Shown piece after piece: positions 7,169 to 16,661 of a DNA stretch of 64,000 nt. Source of the DNA: Pseudoxanthomonas sacheonensis (GTDB taxonomy: Bacteria; Pseudomonadota; Gammaproteobacteria; Xanthomonadales; Xanthomonadaceae); assembly GCF_010093305.1 (NCBI RefSeq), contig NZ_PDWS01000001.1, positions 248,001 to 312,000 of the forward strand. Reading direction: 5' to 3'. A program made the translations under genes and the position numbers. The notes below the pieces were generated by a model, which did no database searches, was not told where the DNA came from, and saw nothing but the letters and a program-made list of their open reading frames with translations. The first letter of the stretch is position 1, and every line of letters begins with the position of its first letter.

Positions 7169-9688
7169 ATGACCAACCTTAAGAAGCTGCCAGGCGCGAT
7201 TAAGTTCGCGTTGTTCGCCAGCGCGGCGACGCTGGTTTCCGGCAACGTAGTTGCGCAGGAAACCGAAACCGACGACGCCAAGACCCTTGACCGCGTTGAA
7301 GTGACCGGTTCGCGCCTGAAGCGCGCTGAAATCGAAGGTGCCGTGCCCGTTACCGTCATCGATCGCGCAAGCATCGATGCCAGCGGCGACATCTCCGTTG
7401 CCGACGTGCTGCGCGACAGCACCTTCGCTTCGTTCGGTAACTTCAAGCCGCAGTCCGGCAGCTCCGCGCAGTCGCTGGCAACGATCGACCTGCGTGGCGT
7501 CGGTTCGGGCCGCACTCTGGTCCTGATCGACGGCCACCGCGCCCCGACCAACCCGATGTCCGCTTCCAGCGGCTCCGACTTGAACTCGATCCCGCTGGCA
7601 GCTGTCGAGCGCATCGAAATCCTGTCCGACGGCGCATCGGCCGTGTACGGCTCCGACGCGATCGGCGGCGTGGTCAATATCATTCTGCGCAAGGATTTCA
7701 ACGGCGCCGAACTGCGTTACGGCGTTGGCCAGACCAAGGTGCAAGGCGGCGATCTGGAAGACGCTTCCGTCGTCTTCGGCATCTCCGGCGACCGCGGCCG
7801 TTTGATCGGCGGCGTGTCCAAGTCCAGCCGCGGCATGGTGTTTACTCGCGACCAGATCGGTGGCAACGCCCTGGGCGTCAGCACCTACGGCAACAACTAC
7901 TACGACTGGGATACCGGCGCACCTGCAGCGGTCCCGGGCTTCTCCTGCGATTCGAACGGCTTCTACCTGCTGGGTAACGGCCTGTGCTCGTTCAACTTCA
8001 ACTCGGTTGCCGCCAACGAAGCATCGGTCGACAACAAGGCGATCTTCGTTCGCGGCGATTACCAGATCAACGACGACTGGACCGTGTACATGACCGCCAC
8101 CCAGACCAAGGTGGAAACCTTCGGTCGTTATGCGCCGGTCCCGGGTGTGGTCGCTGTCGAAGACGGTACCCCGAACGACGTGGTGCAGGGCGATGGTCTG
8201 CCGACGTATTTCTTCCACCGCTTCGCTGCCGCGGGTAACCGCGACAACTTCACCGACACCACCAACAGCGACTTCCTGTTGGGCTTCCAGGGTCAGCTGA
8301 CCGACAAGATCAGCACCGACTTCGGTATCCGCCGCACCAACTACACCTACAAGGAAACCGGTCGCGGTTACATCATCCAGACGCTGGCCGCTGCGGCTGC
8401 CAATGCCGGCGATTACATCTTCGCCGACCCGTTTGGCGCGTCGCAGGAAACCCTGGACGGTTTCACCGCCACCATTGGCCGTGATTCGTTCTGGAAGACC
8501 ACCGAAATTTTCGGCTCGGTCAACTTCGACCTGTTCGAAATGGGCGGCGGTGTCTCCAATGCTGTGGTCGGTGCCGAATACCGCGAAGACAAGTTCCAGG
8601 ACATCTATGACTCGCTGTCGCGGGCCGGCGTGGTGTTGGGTTCGTCGGGTGGTTCGTCCGCCGGCAGCCGTGAAGTCTACTCGGCCTATTTCGAGTGGTT
8701 GTTCCCGTTCACCAGCACCTTCGACATCACCGTCGCGGGTCGTTACGACAGCTACAGCGACTACGGCAACGACTTCTCGCCGAAGATCGCCGCACGTTGG
8801 CAGCCGCTTGACAACCTGACCTTCCGCGCCTCGTACGGCGAAGGCTTCCGCGCTCCGGGTCTGGACATCCTGACCCAGGCGCTGACCTTCTCGGCCGAGC
8901 CGGTGAACGATCCGGGTTCCTGCGCCGCGCTGGGCCAGCCGGCAACCTGCCAGCTGCAGGTTGATACGTATTTCGCTGCCAACCCGAACCTGTCGTCGGA
9001 ACAGTCCAAGCAGTGGAGCCTCGGCGTCGTGTACGACCCGTTCGATTGGCTGGACCTGAGCCTGGATTACTACAACATCGAGGTTGAAGACACGATCGAT
9101 CAGATCAGTGCGCAGGACGTGATCAACTGCACCAACGATCCGGCGACGTACGGCTCCTGCCCTGCAGGCGTCTCGCTGGTCCGTGGCCCGAATGGCCGTA
9201 TCACCCGTATCGACACGGGCTACGCCAACAAGGGCCTGTTGGAAACCACCGGTTTTGATTTCCGTGCCAACACCAACTTCGATCTGGGCACCATCGGCAA
9301 GTTGGAAAACAGGCTGTCGGTCTCGTACATCAACAAGTACGACGTCCAGGACTCGACCGGCAACATGATCGACCAGCTTGGCCTGGGCGGCGCACCGGAT
9401 CTGCGCGCCACTCTGGCTAACCGTTGGACCTACGGCGACTTCTCGGTGGACTTCAACACGAACTTCATCGGCAAGCAGGACCGTTCGGCCAACCCGGTTG
9501 GCGGCTACGCCACCAACGATCTCCAGTTCAGCTGGAAGTCGCCGTGGAACGCCACCATCTCGATCGGCGCCACCAACGTCGGCGATCGTTATCCGAAGCT
9601 GGCTGCGTACGATGGCCGTCCGTGGAACTTCTACCTGTATGACGCGTACGGTCGTACCACGTACTTCCGTTACACGCAGCAGTTCTAA
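7169..9688 (+). CDS. TonB-dependent outer-membrane receptor (large, FecA/OmpA-type plug)
   Basis: 839 residues. A signal peptide (LFASAATLVSGNVVAQ) is followed by a short acidic segment and the plug domain beginning VEVTGSRLKRAEIEG, with IDLRGVGSGRTLVLIDGHR and DAIGGVVNIILRK. The 22-stranded barrel ends in an aromatic C-terminus (YFRYTQQF). It should import a substrate across the outer membrane using TonB energy; the substrate is unknown. The ATG at 7169 follows GAGAGAG and is preferred over an upstream in-frame start at 7127. A strong terminator follows, and a methyltransferase lies next. Confidence 0.95.
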   Translation: MTNLKKLPGAIKFALFASAATLVSGNVVAQETETDDAKTLDRVEVTGSRLKRAEIEGAVPVTVIDRASIDASGDISVADVLRDSTFASFGNFKPQSGSSAQSLATIDLRGVGSGRTLVLIDGHRAPTNPMSASSGSDLNSIPLAAVERIEILSDGASAVYGSDAIGGVVNIILRKDFNGAELRYGVGQTKVQGGDLEDASVVFGISGDRGRLIGGVSKSSRGMVFTRDQIGGNALGVSTYGNNYYDWDTGAPAAVPGFSCDSNGFYLLGNGLCSFNFNSVAANEASVDNKAIFVRGDYQINDDWTVYMTATQTKVETFGRYAPVPGVVAVEDGTPNDVVQGDGLPTYFFHRFAAAGNRDNFTDTTNSDFLLGFQGQLTDKISTDFGIRRTNYTYKETGRGYIIQTLAAAAANAGDYIFADPFGASQETLDGFTATIGRDSFWKTTEIFGSVNFDLFEMGGGVSNAVVGAEYREDKFQDIYDSLSRAGVVLGSSGGSSAGSREVYSAYFEWLFPFTSTFDITVAGRYDSYSDYGNDFSPKIAARWQPLDNLTFRASYGEGFRAPGLDILTQALTFSAEPVNDPGSCAALGQPATCQLQVDTYFAANPNLSSEQSKQWSLGVVYDPFDWLDLSLDYYNIEVEDTIDQISAQDVINCTNDPATYGSCPAGVSLVRGPNGRITRIDTGYANKGLLETTGFDFRANTNFDLGTIGKLENRLSVSYINKYDVQDSTGNMIDQLGLGGAPDLRATLANRWTYGDFSVDFNTNFIGKQDRSANPVGGYATNDLQFSWKSPWNATISIGATNVGDRYPKLAAYDGRPWNFYLYDAYGRTTYFRYTQQF

Positions 9689-9710
9689 GCGACGCGCATG
9701 ATGTACTTGA

Positions 9711-9742
9711 GGGGCCCCGGCAACGGGGCCCTTCTTTTTTTT
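9711..9742 (+). terminator. Rho-independent terminator after the TonB receptor
   Basis: An 8-bp GC stem (GGGCCCCG / CGGGGCCC around the loop GCAA) is followed by CTTC and a run of eight T residues. It lies 23 bases after the receptor stop and separates it from the methyltransferase gene. Confidence 0.9.
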
Positions 9743-9765
9743 GCCAGTACCCGCACAATGGGCCG

Positions 9766-10827
9766 ATGCGTAACGAAGAAGCTTTGAAGCGAAGGTCTGC
9801 CTGGTCCACGTATTGGGCCAGCGGCGCCCTGCATTCCTGCGCGAACAGCTACCAGGACAATTATCGCGGCGCTATCGAGGATTTCTGGGGTGTGGTGTTC
9901 AAGCACATGGGCGCAAGCAGCCGGGTGCTGGATATTGCAACCGGTAACGGCGCGTTGCCCTTGATGCTGTCCCGGCTGCGTGGACGGGAAGCCAAAGACA
10001 GCATCGACGCAGTGGATCTTGCAGAAATCGCTCCCGCATGGAATGCGACGGAGCAATGGCCGCAGATCCGGTTCCATTCCGGCATACGGATGGAGCGGCT
10101 GCCCTTCGAGAACCAGTCGTTCGATCTGGTTGTCAGTCAGTACGGAATCGAATACGGAAAATGGCCCGATGCCCTTAGCGAAGGCCTCAGAGTCTGCCGC
10201 AGCGAGGGCGTTCTGGCGTTGGTCCTGCACCATTCCGACTCGGTGCTGGTAAGCGTGGGACGGAGCGAACTGCGAAACCACGAATTGCTGACAAGCCCTC
10301 GCGGCTTGATCGAGTCGGCACGCCGGGTAATACCCTGGGTGTCTACCATGCGAGCGGGTATTTTTAGCTATGAGGACGCGGCGGAGGCACAGAGCCGTAA
10401 AGCAGCGTACAACTTGGCGATGAGCGTGATCAGCGAAGAGATCGTCTCGACTCCTGTGCCAGATCTCCTATTGGAGGCGCGGCAATCGATCCACCAGCTA
10501 GTCTCGGAAGCGGCCGTTGCCGATGCCGACGCCAGCCAGATTCTCTTACGACTGGAACAGTATTCCGACTCGCTCGCGGCTGCGGCTTTGCGTACCGCCG
10601 AGATGGTCTCGCACGCGCTTTGCCAAGCCGATATGGAGGCGATGAAGCGGTATCTGATCGAAGCCAGACCCGACTGGAAGGTGACAAGCCGAGTGATCCT
10701 TCAAGCAGAAGGTCTGCTGGGATGGGGCATGGTAGCGGCGGTTGACGGCAACCCCATCCACGCATGGTCTGCATCGGCTGATCCGCTGGCGCCCGGTCAG
10801 TTGGTTGGCGACGATTCCATGAGCTGA
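9766..10827 (+). CDS. Class I SAM-dependent methyltransferase
   Basis: 353 residues. The SAM-binding motif I is VLDIATGNGALPLMLSR near residues 55-72, the acidic motif II is AVDLAEIAPAW, and the post-motif LPFENQSFDLVVSQYGIEY is typical of small-molecule or Ubie-type methyltransferases. The C-terminal half (about residues 170-353) is helical and unlike common methyltransferase tails. It converges on, and overlaps by 31 bases, the sulfotransferase gene on the opposite strand, a location next to a TonB receptor that suggests modification of the transported compound. The substrate is unknown. Confidence 0.85.
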   Translation: MRNEEALKRRSAWSTYWASGALHSCANSYQDNYRGAIEDFWGVVFKHMGASSRVLDIATGNGALPLMLSRLRGREAKDSIDAVDLAEIAPAWNATEQWPQIRFHSGIRMERLPFENQSFDLVVSQYGIEYGKWPDALSEGLRVCRSEGVLALVLHHSDSVLVSVGRSELRNHELLTSPRGLIESARRVIPWVSTMRAGIFSYEDAAEAQSRKAAYNLAMSVISEEIVSTPVPDLLLEARQSIHQLVSEAAVADADASQILLRLEQYSDSLAAAALRTAEMVSHALCQADMEAMKRYLIEARPDWKVTSRVILQAEGLLGWGMVAAVDGNPIHAWSASADPLAPGQLVGDDSMS

Positions 10828-12569
10828 TGTGAGAATACATCCTGCAGATTCTCGTAATTGCGCCATCGTCCTACAGAACGGGTATGCACCGGCTGCTTTA
10901 CCTGCCAGCGACTAGGAGACTGCACGCCTTCGTTGTTGAGGTGGAAACGAAAGCATGCGCTGTCCCAAGGTAGTCCGATGAAATCGATCAGCTTGCGAGC
11001 CTCGCTTTCGAAGGAAGTGGCAAGCTGTTCGTAATGCAGTTCATGGATTGCAATTGGCAAGACGTCTTGCCAGTGACGCATGATCCTCCGTTGCGTTTCC
11101 ACGTAATGGAGAATCCAGGTGAGATCGGTGGCATACCTTTCGTCAAGTGCGAAGTTCTCGCCGTAGATGGAGATTGCGATATCGCGTGGGTCCCTGCGGC
11201 ACCATATCACCCGCGCCTGCGGGAACATCCTGGCTATCAGATCGAGATCCCAGAAATTAAGCGGCGCCTTATCGGCCAGGCGTGTCGCTACGGCAGGAGC
11301 ATGCCTAGTGGCGGCCGAGATATATTTTCTGATCGCTCCGGCTATTTGAGTAGGCGTGTAATCGTGGACGCCCCGGTTACCCTGCCGCACTGCCTCAAGC
11401 GCGAGTTCGCGCGATATCAGGGCGATGTCAGGAAGCTCGCCACAACCGAACGCCGAGGGATGGGCGGCGATTATCTGTTCGGTAAGAGTCGTTCCGCTGC
11501 GTGGCATGCCGACTATGAAGACGAAGCGAAGTTCGTCTGAAGGTTCATCCGCGAAGGGACGGGAAAAGCTTTCCACGGTATAGGTTTCTATGATGCGGTT
11601 GGCCTTGCGATCCAGGCGCGCCGGATCGAAGGATCCGGTCATGCGTATGCGTGCCGAATTGGCATCGTTCCAGCGCGCCATCGCTTCGGCGTACTCGCCC
11701 CGGGTATCGAGGACCTTGCCAAGCTCATAGCCGAGCAGAGATCGATCATGATCGGTGATGCTGCTCGAGGCGAGCAGGAATTTGGCGCGTTCGACCACGC
11801 TTTCGGGTGCGTGGTCCCGATGCAGACCAAGTAGTCCGGCCATAGGAAAGGGCCAGTCGGGGCGCAGCTGCAGGGCTTTGCTGAAAGCCTCTGCTGCTGC
11901 GATCCGGTTGCCATTGTCGTCATGGGCTTGAGCGAGCGCCATCCACAGATCCGGAGAATCCGGTGTATATCGTATGCCGTCGCTGTAAGTGGATATGGCC
12001 TGGTCCAATGAACCTAGACGGCTGAGCGTTTCACCTTTCTTCAAGATGGTCTCGATATCGTCCGGTTGAAGTTGATGCAGTTGTTCCCATAAAGGCAGCG
12101 CATCAGCTGGATAACCGATGCGGAATTCCAGGCTAGCGAGCGCGCGCAATATTTTCGCATCTTCGAGGGCAAGCGAATGAGCGCGGCGCAGCGCTGGGAG
12201 CGCTTCGTGGTCGCGTCCTAGCCGCAGTAGAGCGATTCCCTTGAAGTACCATCCGTTTGCGAAATCCGGCCAACCCAGAACCGTTTCTTCGAATTCACGA
12301 AGACTCTGCGCATAACGGCCTGCATGAGCCAGCAGGCACCCAAGCTGGAATCGATACTCGAGAGATTTGGGAGCAAGCGCAGCGGCCTGCGCCATGCAAT
12401 CCAGAGCGAGTTTGTGTTGACCGGTTTGCGAGGCCAGCAACGCTATCTTGCGACGCAGATCGGCATCCGTGGGGAATTCCTGCAGCAACTTTTTCGACAG
12501 GCTTTCAGCCTGCGCGAACTCCCGTTGTTGCAACAGAGTTGCAATTTCCTCTAGGGGGATTCTGACCAT
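10797..12569 (-). CDS. TPR-repeat sulfotransferase family protein
   Basis: 590 residues. About eight tetratricopeptide-like repeats fill residues 1-300 (for example PKSLEYRFQLGCLLAHAGRY and ALPLWEQLHQLQPDD). A PAPS-dependent sulfotransferase domain follows, with the 5'-phosphosulfate loop IVGMPRSGTTLTEQI near residues 350-365 and a PLNFWDLDLIARMFP region. It would transfer sulfate from PAPS to an unknown acceptor, possibly a protein or peptide given the TPRs. The ATG at 12569 is chosen; a GTG at 12665 would add 32 poorly patterned residues. No strong ribosome-binding site is visible at either. Confidence 0.88.
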   Translation of the reverse strand: MVRIPLEEIATLLQQREFAQAESLSKKLLQEFPTDADLRRKIALLASQTGQHKLALDCMAQAAALAPKSLEYRFQLGCLLAHAGRYAQSLREFEETVLGWPDFANGWYFKGIALLRLGRDHEALPALRRAHSLALEDAKILRALASLEFRIGYPADALPLWEQLHQLQPDDIETILKKGETLSRLGSLDQAISTYSDGIRYTPDSPDLWMALAQAHDDNGNRIAAAEAFSKALQLRPDWPFPMAGLLGLHRDHAPESVVERAKFLLASSSITDHDRSLLGYELGKVLDTRGEYAEAMARWNDANSARIRMTGSFDPARLDRKANRIIETYTVESFSRPFADEPSDELRFVFIVGMPRSGTTLTEQIIAAHPSAFGCGELPDIALISRELALEAVRQGNRGVHDYTPTQIAGAIRKYISAATRHAPAVATRLADKAPLNFWDLDLIARMFPQARVIWCRRDPRDIAISIYGENFALDERYATDLTWILHYVETQRRIMRHWQDVLPIAIHELHYEQLATSFESEARKLIDFIGLPWDSACFRFHLNNEGVQSPSRWQVKQPVHTRSVGRWRNYENLQDVFSHQLMESSPTN

Positions 12570-12713
12570 GGAGTTCGAGGTGGTGGCGCCAGGACGATTG
12601 CCGATGGTAACGGGCTTGGACTCCCGTTGATCAATGCGCTCGTCAGGAGCGTAGCTACATGCCACTCAGCTTGCTGCCGGCGGCAGTACTCGCAAGCAGA
12701 CAAAGGCTGGATT

Positions 12714-13571
12714 CTAGAGATCCTGCTCGTACCGTACGTAGGGTACCGTACCTTCGTCGCCACTTTCATCGCTGGGCGAGAAGGGATTCTTGCCGCGGGT
12801 GATGACGTTTTCCGCACCTACGGTCAGCTGGCCGCTCCAGGGGGTGCGCCAGGTCAGGCCCAGGCCCAGGCCTTCCCATTTGCCCGGCTGGCCGGGGACA
12901 TCGACCACGCGGCCGACGATATTGGCGCTGAAGGCGCCGTAGCCGCCGCCGACGCTGAGGCTCTTGGTGTTCCAGCGGTCGGCGATGGCCGGTACATCGG
13001 CGATCGGCACCAGGCGTGCCCGGGCTACCGCGCCGCCGATCCGCACATAACCTTCGCGGCCGATGTTCTTCTGGCCGAATATGGCCAGATCGTTCTCTTC
13101 GACGCGTGCGCCGGCGTTGGAGGACAGCCAGGCGGGAAGGGTGTCGCGGCCGCTGCCGACGGACAACCCCAGCTTGCCCCCGGGACGGGCCAGCGAAGCG
13201 CCGGCGCTGATGCGCTGGCTGCCGCCGTCGTTGCCGTCGGTAAGCTCGGCGACGGCGCAATTGCTGATCAGGCTGCCGATGCTGCTGGCGCTCTGGCGGT
13301 TGCAGACCAAGCCAAGGGAGTCACCGGCCTCCAGGCCGAAGGCCGCTCCCAGCGTGTTGCTGCCCAAGCGCCAGCTGGCGCCGGCCGAGGCTTCGCCGGT
13401 GGGCTCCAGCAGGAGCACGGCCTCGACCTTGCCGCTGGTGTTGTTCCAGACCGGAAGCACCGCAGGGTCGCGCTTTGAGGCCTGCGGCTTCTTGGCTTGC
13501 GCGTGCGCGCCGGTCGCCACGCCAAAGGCGAGCAACAGGGCGAACGGCAGGTGCAGAAGACGCGGTTTCAT
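12714..13571 (-). CDS. Exported protein of unknown function, possibly beta-barrel
   Basis: 285 residues with a signal peptide (LHLPFALLLAFGVATGAHAQ). The mature part alternates short polar and hydrophobic strands (GASWRLGSNTLGAAFGL, GKLGLSVGSG, YVRIGGAVARARLV, SLSVGGGYGAFSANIVGRV, GLGLGLTWRTPW) and ends VRYEQDL, consistent with an outer-membrane barrel or lattice protein. I do not recognise a named family. The Met at 13571 is taken as the start because it opens the signal peptide. Its neighbours are the sulfotransferase and Hsp33 genes on the same strand. Confidence 0.75.
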   Translation of the reverse strand: MKPRLLHLPFALLLAFGVATGAHAQAKKPQASKRDPAVLPVWNNTSGKVEAVLLLEPTGEASAGASWRLGSNTLGAAFGLEAGDSLGLVCNRQSASSIGSLISNCAVAELTDGNDGGSQRISAGASLARPGGKLGLSVGSGRDTLPAWLSSNAGARVEENDLAIFGQKNIGREGYVRIGGAVARARLVPIADVPAIADRWNTKSLSVGGGYGAFSANIVGRVVDVPGQPGKWEGLGLGLTWRTPWSGQLTVGAENVITRGKNPFSPSDESGDEGTVPYVRYEQDL

Positions 13572-13675
13572 AGCTTGTCTAAGACTCCCAACTCCGCGGT
13601 GGAGTTCCCCTCCCAAGGGCATTGGATGCTATTCGATTTATGTTTCTTTAACAAGTCCCCGGGGCCTCCGGAGGG

Positions 13676-14566
13676 CTACTGAAGCCATTCGGGAGCCCGT
13701 ATTCCGACCGGCGGCAGGTCGAAAAGTTCATCGATCTCCCGCGCACTGAAAATATAGCGCTGACCACAGAACTCGCAACGCACTTCGGCCTGGTCGTCGG
13801 CCAGGGCGGCATGGGCCTCTTCTGCTCCCAGGGACTGCAGCATGGCCGCCACCCGTTGCTGCGAGCACGAGCAGGCGAAGCGCAGGGGGCGTTCGGCCAG
13901 GACCGCCAGCTCCTCCTCGTGGAACAGGCGGTGCAGAAGCTCCTCCACGGGGACGGCCAGCAACTCGCCGGACTGAAGGGTCTCGAACAATGCCCCTGCT
14001 CGGTTCCAGCCGTCGCTGTCGCCTTCATCGCCCGGCAGCTTCTGCAGCATCAGTCCGGCCGCCGTCTTGCCGTCGGCGGCCAGCAGCAGGCGGGTCGGCA
14101 GCTGCTCGGATAGATGGAAGTAGTTTTCGAAGGCTTCGGAAAGACCGGCGGCCTGCAGGGAAACCAGACTCTGGTAGCGCTGCGGTTCGCGCGGGTCCAG
14201 ACCGGGATTTTCGATGGTGATGGCCAGCAGCGCCTCCTCGCCGAGTTCGCGCAGATCGTGCGGCGGGTCCTGGCCTTCGGCCACCTTGGCGATACCGCGC
14301 AAGGTTCCTTGCGCGGTGCATTCGGCGAACAGCGTGCGCAGCGCGCCTGGGCTGCGCAGCTGCAGGGACAGACGGCCGTTGACCTTGGCGTGGCCGGTGA
14401 ACAGCGCAGCGGCCGCGCAGGATTGTCCGAGCAGCTCGCGCGCCGCTTCGGGATAGTCGGCGTGGGACAGGATGTCCCGCCAGGCACCCTCCAGGCGCAC
14501 GCACACCCCGCGGACTCCGGCCTTGGGCAGCAGGAAGCGGGTCTGGCGGTCGTAGGTATCGCTCAC
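13676..14566 (-). CDS. hslO: Hsp33 redox-regulated chaperone
   Basis: 296 residues, the usual length. The C-terminal zinc switch is present as CSC near residue 232 and CEFC near residue 261, the four cysteines that form disulfides on oxidation and activate holdase function in the cytoplasm. The N-terminal body shows the family features LLGQSCAAAALFTGHAKVNG and LRTLFAECTAQGTLRG. Its start overlaps the stop of the upstream hydroxylase gene by 4 bases, so the two are co-translated. Confidence 0.96.
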   Translation of the reverse strand: MSDTYDRQTRFLLPKAGVRGVCVRLEGAWRDILSHADYPEAARELLGQSCAAAALFTGHAKVNGRLSLQLRSPGALRTLFAECTAQGTLRGIAKVAEGQDPPHDLRELGEEALLAITIENPGLDPREPQRYQSLVSLQAAGLSEAFENYFHLSEQLPTRLLLAADGKTAAGLMLQKLPGDEGDSDGWNRAGALFETLQSGELLAVPVEELLHRLFHEEELAVLAERPLRFACSCSQQRVAAMLQSLGAEEAHAALADDQAEVRCEFCGQRYIFSAREIDELFDLPPVGIRAPEWLQ

Positions 14567-15852
14567 AGTTCTCCCAGGTCGGCATTTTCGCCGTAGAAGG
14601 CCATCATGCCTTCTATGGTGTGGGCAACCATCTCGCGTTCCAACGGGGTGAGCATGGGATGCCAGACATCGAAAATAAGGACCACGCGCAGTTGCTTGCT
14701 GTGGTTCCAGGCCTCATGGCGGATGGTGTCGTCGAAGATCACCAGTTTTCCGGGCTTCCAGACATGGGTTTCCTCGCCGACCCGCAGTCCGCAATCGCCA
14801 GGGATGATCAGCGGCAGGTGCACGGTAAGGCGGGCATTGGTGGCGCCATTATGGGGCGGGATGGTCGTTCCGGGTTTCAGGGCGGAGAAGAAGATCACCG
14901 GCGCCCGTTTGGGCACGGTTATCTGCGGCGCCAGCGCCACGGCCGCTTCCGTCCGGGGGCAGCGATCGGCATGGGCATCGATGCGCTCGCCGTTTTTCCA
15001 GAGGAAGTACGCGCCCCAGTCGGGTTTCCTGTCCAACGCCGCGAACTGCCCCATCGGTTCGCCCGCGGCGGTTTGAATGTAGGGCTCGAACCCCGCGTCG
15101 GTCGCCAGCAAGCCGTTGAGTTCTTCCAGTATCGAAGGGAAGGCGGCCTCCACCCGTGGCGCCCAGTCGAAATCCTCGCGGTGGAAAAAGGGAATCGCCG
15201 GCAGTCGTGGCACCGGCAGCATCAAGGGGCGGGCGGTGACGAAGCTCCTGCGTCCGCTGATGATGTCCAGCGAATGATTGAACCGCTCCAGTTCACGATG
15301 CGTGCGGCCCTCGCGCAATCCGTGCAGGCGCTGGCTCAGGAACTCGGCCAGTTGTTCCCGGCTTTCGGCCACTGCGGCCTTCGCCTGCTGCACCAGCTGC
15401 TGCAGTTGTGGAGAGTTCTTCGCGGCCTCGGGCATGTATTGCAGCCCGTTGTCCCAAGCGGTCGCCGCTTCGCGTATACGTCCGGCGCTTTCCAGCAGAC
15501 GGGCTTTTTCGAAGTGCGCGCCCCAGGCGGTGGGTTCTGCATGGATGGCCGAGGTAATGGCCTCCAGCGCCCGTGCCGTGTCGCCTCGCTGTAAATGCAG
15601 TCGCGAAAGATTGGCGTGCGCAATGGCAAGGCCGGGGTCTGATTCGATCGCGCGATTCAGGTAGAGGGCGGCCTCGGAAGCATTCCCCTGCGCCAGCGCG
15701 TAAGCGCCCAGGTAGTTCAGCGATGGCGCGTGCCCCGGATCCAGCCTGAGCACCCGCTGCCAGAGAGACACCGCGTTGGCGTTCTGTCCGCGCCGTGTCC
15801 ATTCCGCAGCTTCAGCCATCAGGCCTGCAATGGAATTTTCTGTAGAAGTCAT
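14563..15852 (-). CDS. TPR-containing aspartyl/asparaginyl beta-hydroxylase-type dioxygenase
   Basis: 429 residues. TPR-like repeats occupy roughly residues 10-150 (ALAQGNASEAALYLNRAIES). The C-terminal domain is an Asp/Asn beta-hydroxylase fold: WGAYFLWKNGERIDAHADRC, then GTTIPPHNGATNARLTVHLP with the first iron-binding His, and FDDTIRHEAWNHSKQLRVV with the second His and the 2-oxoglutarate-contacting Arg. It likely hydroxylates a protein or peptide side chain using Fe(II) and 2-oxoglutarate. The Met at 15852 is preferred; 15 residues more are possible upstream. It is coupled to hslO by a 4-base overlap. Confidence 0.87.
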   Translation of the reverse strand: MTSTENSIAGLMAEAAEWTRRGQNANAVSLWQRVLRLDPGHAPSLNYLGAYALAQGNASEAALYLNRAIESDPGLAIAHANLSRLHLQRGDTARALEAITSAIHAEPTAWGAHFEKARLLESAGRIREAATAWDNGLQYMPEAAKNSPQLQQLVQQAKAAVAESREQLAEFLSQRLHGLREGRTHRELERFNHSLDIISGRRSFVTARPLMLPVPRLPAIPFFHREDFDWAPRVEAAFPSILEELNGLLATDAGFEPYIQTAAGEPMGQFAALDRKPDWGAYFLWKNGERIDAHADRCPRTEAAVALAPQITVPKRAPVIFFSALKPGTTIPPHNGATNARLTVHLPLIIPGDCGLRVGEETHVWKPGKLVIFDDTIRHEAWNHSKQLRVVLIFDVWHPMLTPLEREMVAHTIEGMMAFYGENADLGEL

Positions 15853-15993
15853 TGCAGTAACTACCGTATGCACGCCAGGCGGCCTAAAGGTTAACATTCG
15901 GGCTCATCGTATGCCCTTCCGGGGAATCCCATAAACACCGCACAGGCCGATCGAAAATCCCGATCCCGTCGCTGGCTGCGCTGGCTGCTGGCT

Positions 15994-16659
15994 TTGCCGT
16001 TGCTGTTCGCCGCGGCCAGCATGCTGCAGGTGGCCGTGCTGCGCTTCGTCGATCCGCCTTTCTCCGCATTCATGATGGCCCGCCAGTTCGAGGCGTGGGG
16101 CGCGGGCGATGCGGGCTTTCGCGTGGCCTACGATTGGCGCGATATCGAGCGGATCTCGCCCAACCTGCCGGTCGCCATGGTGGCCGCGGAGGACCAGAAT
16201 TTCGCCACCCACCGCGGTTTCGATTTCAAGGCGATAGAGAAAGCCCGCGCCAACAACGCCAAAGGCCGCAAGGTGCGTGGCGCGAGCACGGTCAGCCAGC
16301 AGGTCGCCAAGAACCTGTTTCTGTGGCAGGGCCGCAGCTGGGTGCGCAAGGGCGTGGAAGCCTGGTACACGCTGCTGATCGAACTGATGTGGCCGAAGAC
16401 GCGCATCCTGGAGGTCTACGCCAACATCGCCGAGTTCGGCGACGGCATCTATGGCGCGCAGGCCGCGTCGCGCAGTTATTGGCGCAAGGATGCCAGCCGC
16501 CTGTCTCCGGCCGAAAGCGCCCGGCTGGCCGCGGTGCTGCCTGCGCCGAGACGCTACAGTGTCGCCCGTCCCGGGCCCTTCGTGCAGCGGCGCGCCAATT
16601 GGATCCAGCGGCAGGCGCGGCAGATCGGCGGGCCGGGCTACTTGCAGTCATTGGATTGA
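15994..16659 (+). CDS. mtgA: Monofunctional peptidoglycan transglycosylase
   Basis: GT51 glycosyltransferase that polymerises lipid II into glycan strands in the inner membrane. Signatures are [19 protein letters not shown] with the catalytic Glu, [20 protein letters not shown], and [16 protein letters not shown]. The first usable codon is TTG at 15994, but it falls inside the membrane anchor and gives only 221 residues. In-frame sequence upstream encodes a basic [15 protein letters not shown] anchor from an ATA at 15931 preceded by GGGGA; that would give 242 residues. No ATG or GTG exists in frame after the stop at 15892. It is followed 2 bases later by a glycosyltransferase. Confidence 0.93.
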   Translation: MPLLFAAASMLQVAVLRFVDPPFSAFMMARQFEAWGAGDAGFRVAYDWRDIERISPNLPVAMVAAEDQNFATHRGFDFKAIEKARANNAKGRKVRGASTVSQQVAKNLFLWQGRSWVRKGVEAWYTLLIELMWPKTRILEVYANIAEFGDGIYGAQAASRSYWRKDASRLSPAESARLAAVLPAPRRYSVARPGPFVQRRANWIQRQARQIGGPGYLQSLD

Positions 16660-16661
16660 AC

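Noticed and set aside
12570-12665. GTG at 12665 as the sulfotransferase start
   Set aside because: The added 32 residues are not part of a TPR and lack a ribosome-binding site; the ATG at 12569 begins the first TPR.
9689-12665. A biosynthetic gene cluster around the TonB receptor
   Set aside because: No core enzyme (NRPS, PKS, RiPP or terpene) is present, so only a loose functional association is proposed.
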